Position numbers and translations under genes: made by a program
DNA from: Phenylobacterium sp.
GTDB taxonomy: Bacteria; Pseudomonadota; Alphaproteobacteria; Caulobacterales; Caulobacteraceae
Direction of reading: 5' to 3'
Length of the DNA: 64,000 nucleotides
Assembly: GCF_030651185.1 (NCBI RefSeq)
Contig: NZ_JAUSCJ010000029.1
Location: 186,001 to 250,000 of the forward strand
The notes under the pieces: model-generated
Seen by the model: only the letters and a program-made list of their open reading frames with translations
What the model was told of the DNA's origin: nothing
Database searches by the model: none
In this document: positions 48,848 through 56,857 of the stretch, in pieces
How positions within the stretch are numbered: position 1 is the stretch's first letter
Layout: each line of letters begins with the position of its first letter

Positions 48848-49195
48848 TTAAGTCCGCGCCACGATGGCCATCAGGGCCTGGACCTTGGTGTCGGTCTCAC
48901 TGGCGAAGCGGCGTGCCAGTTCGCGGACGCCGGTGGGATAGACGTCGCCGCCGGCCCCGATCTCCTCGGCCAGGCGTTCGACCTCGATCAGCGCCAGGCG
49001 CAGGGCGTCGACATGGCTCCTGGCCAGGCTCTTGGCCTCGGCCTGCAGCCGCCGGATCTGTTCGGCCAGGGTTTCGCTGGCCGGGGCCGGCTTCTCCGCG
49101 GGCGTCGGCGCCAGGGCCTGCAGGGCCACGACCTTCATCTCGGGGGCCGCCTGTTCGACGAGGCGGGGACGGGTACGCGCAACACGACTGACCAT
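48848..49195 (-). CDS. Hypothetical helical protein
   Basis: This 115-residue protein has a basic N-terminus and a long predicted amphipathic helix from about residue 40 (SETLAEQIRRLQAEAKSLAR onward) with a heptad-like pattern, ending VRELARRFASETDTKVQALM and AIVART. It may be a coiled-coil dimer. ATG 49195 has GGAG upstream. A second similar C-terminal end lies just upstream at 49253-49330. No function is assigned. Confidence 0.7.
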   Translation of the reverse strand: MVSRVARTRPRLVEQAAPEMKVVALQALAPTPAEKPAPASETLAEQIRRLQAEAKSLARSHVDALRLALIEVERLAEEIGAGGDVYPTGVRELARRFASETDTKVQALMAIVART

Positions 49196-49252
49196 GGCTG
49201 TCGCTCCAAACCGGGACGGTTGCAGCGCTGCGGTGCAGAAGCCGGGCCAGAG

Positions 49253-49330
49253 CTAGTTTCTGGCGTTGATCGCCTCGATGGTGGCCACCTTGCTCTCGCA
49301 CTCCTCGGCCAGGCGCCGCGCGCCCGACCG
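49253..49330 (-). pseudogene. Possible decayed paralogue tail of the 48848-49195 gene
   Basis: On the minus strand the frame ending at TAG 49253 reads ARRLAEECESKVATIEAINA-RN. Against ARRFASETDTKVQALMAIVA-RT, the end of the neighbouring gene, 11 of 22 residues are identical in an ungapped alignment, and the final motif is shared. Upstream the frame becomes a short Arg-rich stretch with only a GTG start, so no complete gene is left. Confidence 0.45.
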
Positions 49331-49459
49331 GCGCCGTGGTTCCGGACCTGTGCGCCCAAGCCGGGCAGATGAGTCATTCGGGTGACAGGCGCGCACGCCT
49401 TGCCTCGCCCTACGTCACCGGCTCATCCTGGCCCCAATCAACACTATCGGGAGGACCCC

Positions 49460-50866
49460 ATGGGCCCGTTCAAGCTTCTCATCGACGGCCAGCTGGTGGA
49501 CGGCGACGCCACCCTGTCGGTGATCAATCCGGCCACCGAGCAGGAGCTGGCGGTCTGCGCCCGGGCGTCGGCGGCCCAGCTGGACCAGGCGGTGGCCGCC
49601 GCCAAGCGCGCCTTCCCGGCCTGGCGCGACACCCCCATCGATGAACGGCGCAAGGTGCTCATCGCCATGGCCGACGCCATCCAGGGCGACCTGCAGAACC
49701 TCGCCCGCCTGCTGACCCAGGAACAGGGCAAGCCCCTGGCCGACGCCATGGGCGAGGTGTTCGGGGCCGCGGCCTTCTTCCGCTACTTCGCCAGCCTGGA
49801 CCTGCCCGAGAAGGTGATCGAGGACAGCGACACCCGCCGGGTCGTCTCCCGCCGCCGCCCCCTGGGGGTGGTGGGCGCCATCGTGCCGTGGAACTTCCCG
49901 CTGATCCTGATGGCCTTCAAGGTCCCCGCCGCCCTGCTGGCCGGCAACACCGTGATCCTCAAGCCCGCGGCCACCACGCCGCTGTCGACCCTGCGCATCG
50001 CCGAGCTGGTGAAGGATCTTCTGCCGCCCGGCGTGCTCAACGTCATCGCCGACGCCAACGACCTGGGCGGCGCCATCACCGCCCACCCGGACATCCGCAA
50101 GGTCTCCTTCACCGGCTCCACCGAGACCGGCAAGAAGGTGATGGCCGGCGCCGCCGAGGCGCTCAAGCGCGTCACCCTGGAGCTGGGGGGCAATGACGCG
50201 GCCATCGTGCTGGCCGACAACGACCCCAAGGCCACGGCGGGCAAGATCTTCGCCGGCGCCTTCCAGAACTCCGGCCAGGTCTGCATCGCCATCAAGCGCG
50301 CCTATGTGCACGAAAGCATCTACGACGCCCTGTGCGACGAGCTGGCGATCCTGGCCGACGCCGCCGTGATGGGCGACGGCCTGGAGCAGGGCACCACCCT
50401 GGGCCCGCTGCAGAACAAGACGCAGTTCGAGAAGGTGCTGGGGATCATCGCCGAGGCCAAGACCCAGGGGACCGTCATCGCCGGCGGCGTGCCCCACGTG
50501 GGCAAGGGCTACTTCATCCGCCCCACCATCGTGCGCGACATCAGCGACGGCACCCGCCTGGTGGACGAGGAACAGTTCGGCCCGGTCCTGCCGGTGATCA
50601 AGATCCGCGACGGCGAGGACGCCCTGGCCCGCGCCAACGCCTCGGACTACGGCCTGGGGGGCTCGATCTGGAGCCAGGACCTGGACAAGGCCATGGACCT
50701 GGCCGGCCGCATGGACACCGGCACCGTCTGGATCAACAAACACGCCGAACTCGCCCCCAACCTCCCCTTCGGCGGCGCCAAGCTCTCGGGCGTGGGCACG
50801 GAGCTGGGGGAAGAGGGCCTGGCCGAGTTCACCCAGCTGCACGTGATCAACATGGCGAAGGGGTGA
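49460..50866 (+). CDS. NAD(P)+-dependent aldehyde dehydrogenase family protein
   Basis: This 468-residue enzyme has the cofactor and substrate motifs VGAIVPWNFPLILMAFKVPA, SFTGSTETGKKVM, the general base Glu in VTLELGGNDAAIVL, the nucleophile Cys in NSGQVCIAIKRAYV, and the C-terminal EEQFGPVLPVIKI and PFGGAKLSGVG. The overall form resembles the short succinate-semialdehyde or lactaldehyde type rather than the long betaine type, but substrate is not set by sequence. ATG 49460 follows GGGAGGACC. It ends just before a long palindromic repeat. Confidence 0.92.
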   Translation: MGPFKLLIDGQLVDGDATLSVINPATEQELAVCARASAAQLDQAVAAAKRAFPAWRDTPIDERRKVLIAMADAIQGDLQNLARLLTQEQGKPLADAMGEVFGAAAFFRYFASLDLPEKVIEDSDTRRVVSRRRPLGVVGAIVPWNFPLILMAFKVPAALLAGNTVILKPAATTPLSTLRIAELVKDLLPPGVLNVIADANDLGGAITAHPDIRKVSFTGSTETGKKVMAGAAEALKRVTLELGGNDAAIVLADNDPKATAGKIFAGAFQNSGQVCIAIKRAYVHESIYDALCDELAILADAAVMGDGLEQGTTLGPLQNKTQFEKVLGIIAEAKTQGTVIAGGVPHVGKGYFIRPTIVRDISDGTRLVDEEQFGPVLPVIKIRDGEDALARANASDYGLGGSIWSQDLDKAMDLAGRMDTGTVWINKHAELAPNLPFGGAKLSGVGTELGEEGLAEFTQLHVINMAKG

Positions 50867-50877
50867 CGCTCCCCCAT

Positions 50878-51038
50878 CCTTCTCCCCTTGCGGGAGAAGG
50901 TGGCCCTGCGGAGCAGGGGCGGATGAGGGGTCGATAGACCTATCGGGTTCGGGCGGCTGGAAGATGCGCGGATGGGGGAGTGCGACCCCTCATCCGACCG
51001 GTCTCCGACCGGCCACCTTCTCCCGCAAGGGGAGAAGG
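50878..51038. repeat. Long palindromic element, copy 1
   Basis: Two 56-base arms (50878-50933 and 50983-51038) are near reverse complements, with a 49-base spacer. The arms start with CCTTCTCCCCTTGCGGGAGA and end with its complement TCTCCCGCAAGGGGAGAAGG. They diverge mainly in an 11-base internal block (CCTGCGGAGCAGGGG versus CGGTCTCCGACCGG). Copy 2 is at 51753. Confidence 0.9.
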
Positions 51039-51102
51039 ACGCCCCACCCTTGCCCCCGCCGCCGCAACCTATACGGTTGAGCTCCAGCCTGGGAGAACAA
51101 CC

Positions 51103-51477
51103 ATGCGTGTCCAAATCCTCGCGGCCATCGCCATCCTGGCCCTCGCCGCCCCGGCCCACGCCCAGCCGCAGTCGGGCCAGACGGTCGAGGCCATCCCCTA
51201 CACCACCTGCGACGGCTCCCCCTGGACCGCCAGCTGGCGCGGCGACAACTTCCACCACCAGCCCGAGACCGGCGCGGGCCACCCCGACGATCACATGGAC
51301 TACCGCACCTGGGACGGGACCTGCTGGTCGGCCAAGTGGGTGGGCGGCCAGTTCTACCACACGCCCAAGTCCGGCGGCGCCGGCCACCCCGACACCATCC
51401 TCAACTTCACCGACTGGGACGGCGTCGCCTGGACAACGACGCGGGACGGGAACGGCTGGAGGGTCACGCGGCGGTAG
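51103..51477 (+). CDS. Exported protein with three tandem Trp-rich repeats
   Basis: This 124-residue protein has the signal peptide MRVQILAAIAILALAAPAHA. The mature part is built of two full units of about 34 residues (TCDGSPWTASWRGDNFHHQP... and TWDGTCWSAKWVGGQFYHTP...), each with W-x-A-x-W-x-G-x-x-F-x-H-x-P and a closing GHPD, followed by a partial third (DWDGVAWTTTRDGNGW). Two Cys occur. The repeats suggest a small beta-structured envelope protein. ATG 51103 follows GGGAGAACAACC. It lies between the two long palindromic elements. No family is recognised. Confidence 0.75.
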   Translation: MRVQILAAIAILALAAPAHAQPQSGQTVEAIPYTTCDGSPWTASWRGDNFHHQPETGAGHPDDHMDYRTWDGTCWSAKWVGGQFYHTPKSGGAGHPDTILNFTDWDGVAWTTTRDGNGWRVTRR

Positions 51478-51499
51478 CTGAAAAATGAGGTGAGCGCCT

Positions 51500-51739
51500 A
51501 TGACGGCCAAGACCATTAGCGGCGAGGCGTTCGACGCCAAGTTCGACGCCGGCGACGACATCGGCGACCACATCGACGGGTCGACCGCCCGCCGGCCGGG
51601 CCTGGAATAGCGGCGCGTCAATGTCGACTTCACCGACCAGATGGTGCGGCGCCTGGACATCGAGGCCCCGAGGGGCGGCGTGACCCGTCAGTCCCTGATC
51701 AAGATCTGGATCGCCGACCGGCTCGACGGCGTCGCCTGA
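51500..51739 (+). pseudogene. CopG/BrnA-type antitoxin gene with internal stop
   Basis: The frame reads MTAKTISGEAFDAKFDAGDD ... TARRPGLE, then TAG at 51608-51610, then RRVNVDFTDQMVRRLDIEAP ... GVTRQSLIKIWIADRLDGVA and a stop. Both halves match in order a CopG-family antitoxin (the acidic N-terminal ISGEEFDxxFDxGEDI part and the VNVDFPxWMVxxLDxEA ribbon-helix-helix with GVTRQSLIK), so this is one gene broken at codon 37. Start ATG 51500 has GAGGTGAG upstream. No toxin gene is beside it; the two long palindromes flank this gene and the 51103 gene. Confidence 0.85.
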
Positions 51740-51752
51740 GGGACTGCGGCGC

Positions 51753-51912
51753 CCTTCTCCCCTTGCGGGAGAAGGTGGCCCTGCGGAGCAGGGTCGGATG
51801 AGGGGTCGATAGACCTCTCGGGTTAGGGCGTGGCAGGAATTGTGGAGAGGGGCGTGCGACCCCTCATCCGACCGGTCGCTGACCGGCCACCTTCTCCCGC
51901 AAGGGGAGAAGG
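51753..51912. repeat. Long palindromic element, copy 2
   Basis: Arms 51753-51808 and 51857-51912 (56 bases each) are near reverse complements with a 48-base spacer, and nearly identical to the arms of copy 1 in the same orientation. The element begins 13 bp after the antitoxin pseudogene and ends about 65 bp before the next gene. Confidence 0.9.
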
Positions 51913-51977
51913 AACGGTGGTTGCCCCGCCGCGCGCCCCGCGCCACCATCCCGGCTCCGCTTCAAGGACCCCGCCCC

Positions 51978-52850
51978 ATGCGCCCGATCCTGCTCGCCGC
52001 CTTCCTGGCGCTGGCCGCCATTCCCGCCGCCGCCCAGACGGTCTCCACCAAGCTGCCGCCCGCCGTCACCTCCGAGCCCGCCCCGGACGCCAGGTTTAAG
52101 GCCGGGATGAAGGTGATCCACGTCCCCGTGGGCGGGGTGGCGATCAATGGCGTGGTCTATACGGCCCAAGGGCCTGGGCCGCACCCGACCCTGGTCATCC
52201 TCCACGGCCTGCCCGGTAACGAGAAGAACCTGGACCTGGCCCAGGCCGTGCGCCGCGCCGGCTGGAACGCGGTGACCTTCAACTATCGCGGTTCGTGGGG
52301 CAGCCCGGGGCCTTTCAGCTTCGCCGGGATCGTGCCTGACACGCGGGCAGTCCTGGCTTACCTGCGCGACCCCGCCAACGCCGCGAGGCTGGGCGTCGAC
52401 CCCAGGCGTATCGCCATCGCCGGCCACAGCATGGGGGGCTGGGCCGTCGCCGAGACCACCGCCGTGGAGCCGGACCTGCTGGGCGCCGTGATGATCTCGG
52501 CCGCCGACATGGGGAAGCTGGGCAAGGTCGCCGCCGCCGACCTCGCCAAGGACATGGACGGCAACCGCGAGGGCCTGACGGGCGCCACCGGTGAAGGCAT
52601 GGCCGCCGAACTGATCGCCAAGGGCGACGGCTGGCGCCTCGACCCCCTGGCCCCGGCGCTCAAGTCCACCCGCCTCCTGGTCCTCTCCAGCGACGACGGC
52701 CTCGCCCCCGACACTGACCGCCTGATCGCCGCGATCAAAGGGGTTGGCGGGACCAAGGTGCAGGCCTTCCACGCGGCGACGGACCACGGCTGGTCGGACA
52801 AGCGCCTCACGCTTCAGGCGCTGGTGATCAACTGGTTGGCTGGGTTGTAG
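51978..52850 (+). CDS. Exported alpha/beta hydrolase
   Basis: This encodes 290 residues. The signal peptide MRPILLAAFLALAAIPAAAQ directs it to the periplasm. The fold motifs are HGLPGNEKNLDLA (oxyanion), FNYRGSWGSPGPFSF, the nucleophile elbow GHSMGGWAVAE with Ser151, an acid near LSSDDGLAPDTD, and the catalytic His in HAATDHGWSDKR. Members of this prolyl-oligopeptidase/dienelactone-like group hydrolyse esters or peptides. Substrate is unknown. Confidence 0.85.
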   Translation: MRPILLAAFLALAAIPAAAQTVSTKLPPAVTSEPAPDARFKAGMKVIHVPVGGVAINGVVYTAQGPGPHPTLVILHGLPGNEKNLDLAQAVRRAGWNAVTFNYRGSWGSPGPFSFAGIVPDTRAVLAYLRDPANAARLGVDPRRIAIAGHSMGGWAVAETTAVEPDLLGAVMISAADMGKLGKVAAADLAKDMDGNREGLTGATGEGMAAELIAKGDGWRLDPLAPALKSTRLLVLSSDDGLAPDTDRLIAAIKGVGGTKVQAFHAATDHGWSDKRLTLQALVINWLAGL

Positions 52851-52856
52851 GGGCCC

Positions 52857-53045
52857 CTACGGTCGGCGCCTTGGGATCGGCGCGAGACGCGGCTGACTTC
52901 CGCCCAACTGTGCGAGCCTCCGAGCGCTTTCCCGTTCGACCAGCGCCTTCATCGCTTTGCGGACCAGGGCAGATGTCTCCCGCACGCCCGTGAGATCGCG
53001 GGCCTGCTCCATCAGATCGTCGTCGAGGGTGAGGGTGACGCGCAT
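52857..53045 (-). CDS. VapB-family antitoxin without an adjacent VapC
   Basis: This 62-residue antitoxin has an N-terminal MRVTLTLDDDLMEQARDLTG DNA-binding strand-helix-helix and the typical VapB tail ARRLAQLGGSQPRL ... PRRRP. In a normal operon the PIN-domain toxin follows at once on the same strand, but here the next gene on that side is the convergent alpha/beta hydrolase, six bp away. The antitoxin itself appears complete. It is either an orphan regulator or a remnant. Confidence 0.8.
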   Translation of the reverse strand: MRVTLTLDDDLMEQARDLTGVRETSALVRKAMKALVERESARRLAQLGGSQPRLAPIPRRRP

Positions 53046-53095
53046 ACCCGAAATCTCGCACCGGTCTGTGGCGGTTTCTAACTCTTGATGGGCGG

Positions 53096-53317
53096 CTAGA
53101 TAATGCCCGCATAGAGGTCATCCCAATGCGGGTTCTCCCGTTCGATCAAGTTGATCTTCCAGTCGCGCGGCCATCGCTTGAGCGACTTCTCCCGTTGGAT
53201 GGCGTTGGTCATGATCTCGAAGGGCTCGTACCAGACGAGCCGTTTCAGGCCGTAGGTCTTGGTGAAGCCCGGATAGGTTGGGTGCTCAGCAACAGCAGAG
53301 AGAGGGGTCCTAGGCAC
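53096..53317 (-). pseudogene. GIY-YIG nuclease gene, 5'-truncated
   Basis: The frame keeps the second half of a small GIY-YIG (YhbQ/UPF0213-like) nuclease: PGFTKTYGLKRLVWYEPFEI, AIQREKSLKRWPRDWKINLI and ENPHWDDLYAGII. The N-terminal half with the GIY and YIG strands and the catalytic Tyr and Arg is absent. In its place stands MPRTPLSAVAEHPTY, whose first codons, including the GTG at 53317, come from a palindromic repeat (53308-53328). It is probably inactive. Confidence 0.8.
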
Positions 53318-53328
53318 AAGGCCTAGGA
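53308..53328. repeat. CCTAGG palindromic repeat at the break in the GIY-YIG gene
   Basis: TCCTAGGC (53308-53315) and GCCTAGGA (53321-53328) form a perfect 8-bp inverted repeat around ACAAG, followed by TGACGG. The end TGACGG recalls the CGTCATCCCGG-family ends. It lies at the point where nuclease homology stops. Confidence 0.65.
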
Positions 53329-53359
53329 TGACGGAAGAAAGGTGAAAGCGCTGTCGCCC

Positions 53360-55627
53360 CTACCGCTTCCCCTTCCGGAACCGCTCCTGCGCCTCGGCCC
53401 GCGCCTCCGCCCGCACCTTCTTCACCGCCGTCCGGTCCACCTCTTCGCCCGGCGCGGTGAGCACGTCGTTGGCGAATTCGAGGTCCATCAGTTTCAGGCG
53501 CTTGATCTCGTCGCGCAGGCGGGCGGCGGTCTCGAATTCGAGGTCGGCGGCGGCCTGGCGCATGCGGCTTTCGAGGTCGCGCAGGGTGGTCTTGAAGTTG
53601 TCGCCCATGAAGGGCTTGGAGTCCTCGGCCACGCCCACCGGCACGGTGACCCGGTCCTTCTCGTAGGGGGAGGCCAGGATGTCCTTGATGGAGGACTTGA
53701 TGCTCTCCGGCGTGATGCCGTGCTCGAGGTTGTAGGCCGCCTGCTTCTCCCGGCGGCGTGAGGTCTCGGCCATGGCGCGTTCCATGGAGCCGGTGATCCG
53801 GTCGGCATAGAGGATGCACTTGCCGTCCACGTTGCGCGCCGCCCGGCCGATGGTCTGGATCAGGCTGGTCTCGGAGCGCAGGAAGCCCTCCTTGTCGGCG
53901 TCGAGGATGGCGACGAGCCCGCACTCGGGGATGTCCAGGCCCTCGCGCAGCAGGTTGATGCCGATCAGGGCGTCGAAGGCGCCCAGGCGCAGGTCGCGGA
54001 TGATCTCGATCCGCTCCATGGTGTCGATGTCGGAGTGCATGTAGCGGACCCGCAGGCCCTGCTCGTGCATGTACTCGCTGAGGTCCTCGGCCATCTTCTT
54101 GGTGAGCACGGTGATCAGGGAGCGGTAGCCCTTGGCCGTGGTCTCGCGCACCTCGGCGATGACGTCGTCCACCTGGCTGTGGTTGTCCTTGGAGACCGGG
54201 CGGATCTCCACCGGCGGGTCGATCAGGCCGGTGGGGCGGATCACCTGCTCGGCGAAGACGCCGCCGGACTGCTCCATCTCCCAGGCCGCCGGGGTGGCCG
54301 AGACGCAGATGGTGTCGGGCCGCATGGCGTTCCACTCCTCGAACTTGAGGGGGCGGTTGTCCAGGCAGGAGGGCAGGCGGAAGCCGTATTCGGCCAGGGT
54401 GAACTTGCGGCGGTAGTCGCCCCGATACATGCCGCCGATCTGCGGCACCGCCTGGTGGCTTTCGTCGACGAACAGCAGGGCGTTGTCGGGGATGTATTCG
54501 AAGAAGGTGGGCGGCGGCTCGCCAGGCCTACGGCCCGACAGGTAGCGGCTGTAGTTCTCGATCCCGGCGCAGGAGCCGGTGGCGCCGATCATCTCCAGGT
54601 CGAAGGTGGTGCGCTGCTCCAGGCGCTGGGCCTCCAGCAGCTTGCCGTTGGCGATCATCCAGTCGAGGCGCTCCTTCAGCTCGGCCTTGATGGAGATCAT
54701 CGCCTGGTGGAGCGTCGGGCGCGGGGTGACGTGGTGGCTGTTGGCGTAGAGCTTGATGCTCGGCAGGTCGGCGGTCTTGCGGCCGGTCAGCGGGTCGAAC
54801 TCGACGATGGCCTCGATCTCGTCGCCGAACAGGCTGACGCGCCAGGCGCGGTCCTCGTAGTGGGCGGGGAAGATCTCGATCGTGTCGCCGCGTCGGCGGA
54901 AGGCGCCGCGCTCGAAGCTGGCGTCATTGCGCTTGAACTGCAGGGCCACCAGGTCGGCGATCAGCTGCTTCTCGTCCACCCGCTGCCCGACCTCCAGCTG
55001 GATGGTCATGGTGGAATAGGTCTCCACCGAGCCGATGCCGTAGATGCAGGAGACCGAGGCCACCACGATGACGTCGTCGCGCTCCAGGATCGCCCGGGTG
55101 GCCGAGTGGCGCATCCGGTCGATCTGCTCGTTAATCGAGGAGTCCTTCTCGATATAGGTGTCGGTCCGCGGCACGTAGGCCTCGGGCTGGTAGTAGTCGT
55201 AATAGGAGACGAAGAACTCCACCGCGTTGTCGGGGAAGAAGCTCTTCATCTCGGAATAGAGCTGGGCGGCCAGGGTCTTGTTGGGCGCCAGGATCAGGGC
55301 CGGGCGCTGGGTCTGCTCAATGACCTTGGCCATGGTGAAGGTCTTGCCCGAGCCGGTGACGCCGAGCAGCACCTGGTCGCGCTCCTTGCCCTCCAGGCCG
55401 GCCACCAGATCGGCGATGGCGGTGGGCTGGTCGCCGGCCGGCTCGTACTCGGAGACCAGCTTGAACCGCCGCCCGCCCTCGGACTTCTGCGGCCGGTCGG
55501 GACGGTGCGGGACCCACAGCATGGGGGCGCTGGACTCGTCATAATCGAACACCGCCGACATGTCGGCGACACCGGTCGGCTCGGCGGTCTTCGGGGTGCG
55601 GGGCATGAGAGCGAATTTAGGGATCAT
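53360..55627 (-). CDS. uvrB: UvrABC excision nuclease subunit B
   Basis: This is a 755-residue UvrB, the helicase-like damage-verifying subunit of nucleotide excision repair. It has Walker A in [20 protein letters not shown], the beta-hairpin region [24 protein letters not shown]-like VDESHQAV, motif [23 protein letters not shown] and QTIGRAARN, and a C-terminal UVR domain [20 protein letters not shown] that binds UvrC. A basic tail of about 60 residues follows. Start ATG 55627 is first in frame; 55561 and 55606 are alternatives. Confidence 0.98.
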   Translation of the reverse strand: MIPKFALMPRTPKTAEPTGVADMSAVFDYDESSAPMLWVPHRPDRPQKSEGGRRFKLVSEYEPAGDQPTAIADLVAGLEGKERDQVLLGVTGSGKTFTMAKVIEQTQRPALILAPNKTLAAQLYSEMKSFFPDNAVEFFVSYYDYYQPEAYVPRTDTYIEKDSSINEQIDRMRHSATRAILERDDVIVVASVSCIYGIGSVETYSTMTIQLEVGQRVDEKQLIADLVALQFKRNDASFERGAFRRRGDTIEIFPAHYEDRAWRVSLFGDEIEAIVEFDPLTGRKTADLPSIKLYANSHHVTPRPTLHQAMISIKAELKERLDWMIANGKLLEAQRLEQRTTFDLEMIGATGSCAGIENYSRYLSGRRPGEPPPTFFEYIPDNALLFVDESHQAVPQIGGMYRGDYRRKFTLAEYGFRLPSCLDNRPLKFEEWNAMRPDTICVSATPAAWEMEQSGGVFAEQVIRPTGLIDPPVEIRPVSKDNHSQVDDVIAEVRETTAKGYRSLITVLTKKMAEDLSEYMHEQGLRVRYMHSDIDTMERIEIIRDLRLGAFDALIGINLLREGLDIPECGLVAILDADKEGFLRSETSLIQTIGRAARNVDGKCILYADRITGSMERAMAETSRRREKQAAYNLEHGITPESIKSSIKDILASPYEKDRVTVPVGVAEDSKPFMGDNFKTTLRDLESRMRQAAADLEFETAARLRDEIKRLKLMDLEFANDVLTAPGEEVDRTAVKKVRAEARAEAQERFRKGKR

Positions 55628-55690
55628 GACCCCGGAAGGCTAGGGCGCCCTGGTGACAGGATGTGGCAGCAGGCTGACCGGCCGCATTTC

Positions 55691-55820
55691 CGCCCCTGCG
55701 CAGCGGGGGAGGGGGACCGCACCGCAGGCGTGGTGGAGGGGGCGAGCCGCAAGCTCAGAGCCCGGTCTTGCCCCCTCCACCGGCTACGCCGGTCCCCCTC
55801 CCCCGTGAACGGGGGAGGAA
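55691..55820. repeat. GC-rich palindromic repeat overlapping the 3' end of a hydrolase gene
   Basis: Arms such as GCGGGGGAGGGGGACCGC ... GGTGGAGGGGGC, and their complement GCCCCCTCCACCGG ... GGTCCCCCTCCCCC, match the family at 12557. Its right end (55784-55820) encodes the last residues and the stop codon of the convergent-side hydrolase gene. Confidence 0.8.
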
Positions 55821-56800
55821 AGGGAAACCCGCGCCTTGCCCACAATGCGGCCGATCACGTCGGCCACCAGGTCCGGCTCCGTCTGGGCGATGGCGTGGCC
55901 GGACTGGGTGGCGACCACCATCTCGCTGTCGGTGGAGAGTCCCGCGAGCCGCGCCTGGCCGGCGCTCCAGCCGTCCTCCATCCAGGCCTGAGGCCCCACG
56001 AAGGGCCGGCCGTGGGCGATCACCGCAAGGGGGCGGTCGCCGAGGCCGCCGAAGCCGCCGGCCACGCGCTGCTCCGGCGGGGCCAGTTCATAGGCGTCGA
56101 CCTCCTGGGGCAGGGCGGCCATATGGGCCGGACGGCTGAACAGGGCGGCGAAACGGCGGCGGTCCTCGAGCGACATGCCGGGCGGCAGACCCGCTTGCAC
56201 AGGCTGATGGACGATCAGCCAGCGCGTCAAGCCGAGGCGCGCGGCCAGGGCATAGGCCTTCGCCCGTCCGCGCTCGGCCTGGAACTTCGCCAGCTTGCCG
56301 AAGAAAAACTGCTCTTCGGCGGCGTCCACCAGCACCAGGCCCGCCACCTCGTTGGGATAGAGCCGGGTGAAGGTCCGCGCCACCAGGCCGCCGAAGGACT
56401 CGCCGGCCAGCACATAGGGGCCGGGCTCGCCCGCCGCCGCCAGCAGGGCGTGAAGTTCGCGGGCGCGGTCCTCGAAGGTCCGGCCGTCCGGTGCGGGATC
56501 GCTCCAGCCTAGCCCGGCGCGGTCGTAGCTGCAGACCCGCGTCACCCGAGCGACCCGCTCCTGGACCGGGAAGGCGAGCAGGGCCGGATTGCCGCCGCCC
56601 GCCTCCAGCACCACCGTCGGCCCGCCCTGGCCGAGGCAGCGGAGGTGCATCTTCCGACCGTCGACGGCGATCATCCGCCCCGGCGGCGGGTAGAGGGCCG
56701 CATCGCGCCGCTGCGCCAGGCTCTCCATCGCCAGGGCCACGACGGTCAGCGCCACCGCCAGCAGCAGCACGACCCCGACGCCCTTGATGATCCAGCCCAT
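55784..56800 (-). CDS. Membrane-anchored alpha/beta hydrolase
   Basis: This encodes 338 residues. The N-terminal MGWIIKGVGVVLLLAVALTV helix is a signal anchor. The hydrolase core shows VVLEAGGGNPALLAFPVQER, CSYDRAGLGWSD, the nucleophile elbow LAGESFGGLVARTF with Ser135, and the catalytic His in ATQSGHAIAQTEPDL. The last residues SLSSPVHGGGGPA are encoded by a palindromic repeat and are probably not part of the original protein. The gene is divergent from a TetR regulator across a 33-bp dyad, so it is probably that regulator's target. Confidence 0.85.
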   Translation of the reverse strand: MGWIIKGVGVVLLLAVALTVVALAMESLAQRRDAALYPPPGRMIAVDGRKMHLRCLGQGGPTVVLEAGGGNPALLAFPVQERVARVTRVCSYDRAGLGWSDPAPDGRTFEDRARELHALLAAAGEPGPYVLAGESFGGLVARTFTRLYPNEVAGLVLVDAAEEQFFFGKLAKFQAERGRAKAYALAARLGLTRWLIVHQPVQAGLPPGMSLEDRRRFAALFSRPAHMAALPQEVDAYELAPPEQRVAGGFGGLGDRPLAVIAHGRPFVGPQAWMEDGWSAGQARLAGLSTDSEMVVATQSGHAIAQTEPDLVADVIGRIVGKARVSLSSPVHGGGGPA

Positions 56801-56816
56801 CGCCCGCTCTCCCGAA

Positions 56817-56849
56817 ATATACCATGAGTATATTATACCCGTGGTATAT
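56817..56849. promoter_or_regulatory. 33-bp dyad, probable TetR operator
   Basis: ATATACCATGAGTATA (56817-56832) and TATACCCGTGGTATAT (56834-56849) form an inverted repeat with 14 of 16 positions matching around base 56833. It is far more AT-rich than its surroundings, lies in the divergent hydrolase/TetR gap and ends 8 bp before the regulator's ATG, as expected for an autoregulated TetR-type repressor. Confidence 0.8.
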
Positions 56850-56857
56850 CGCAAGCC

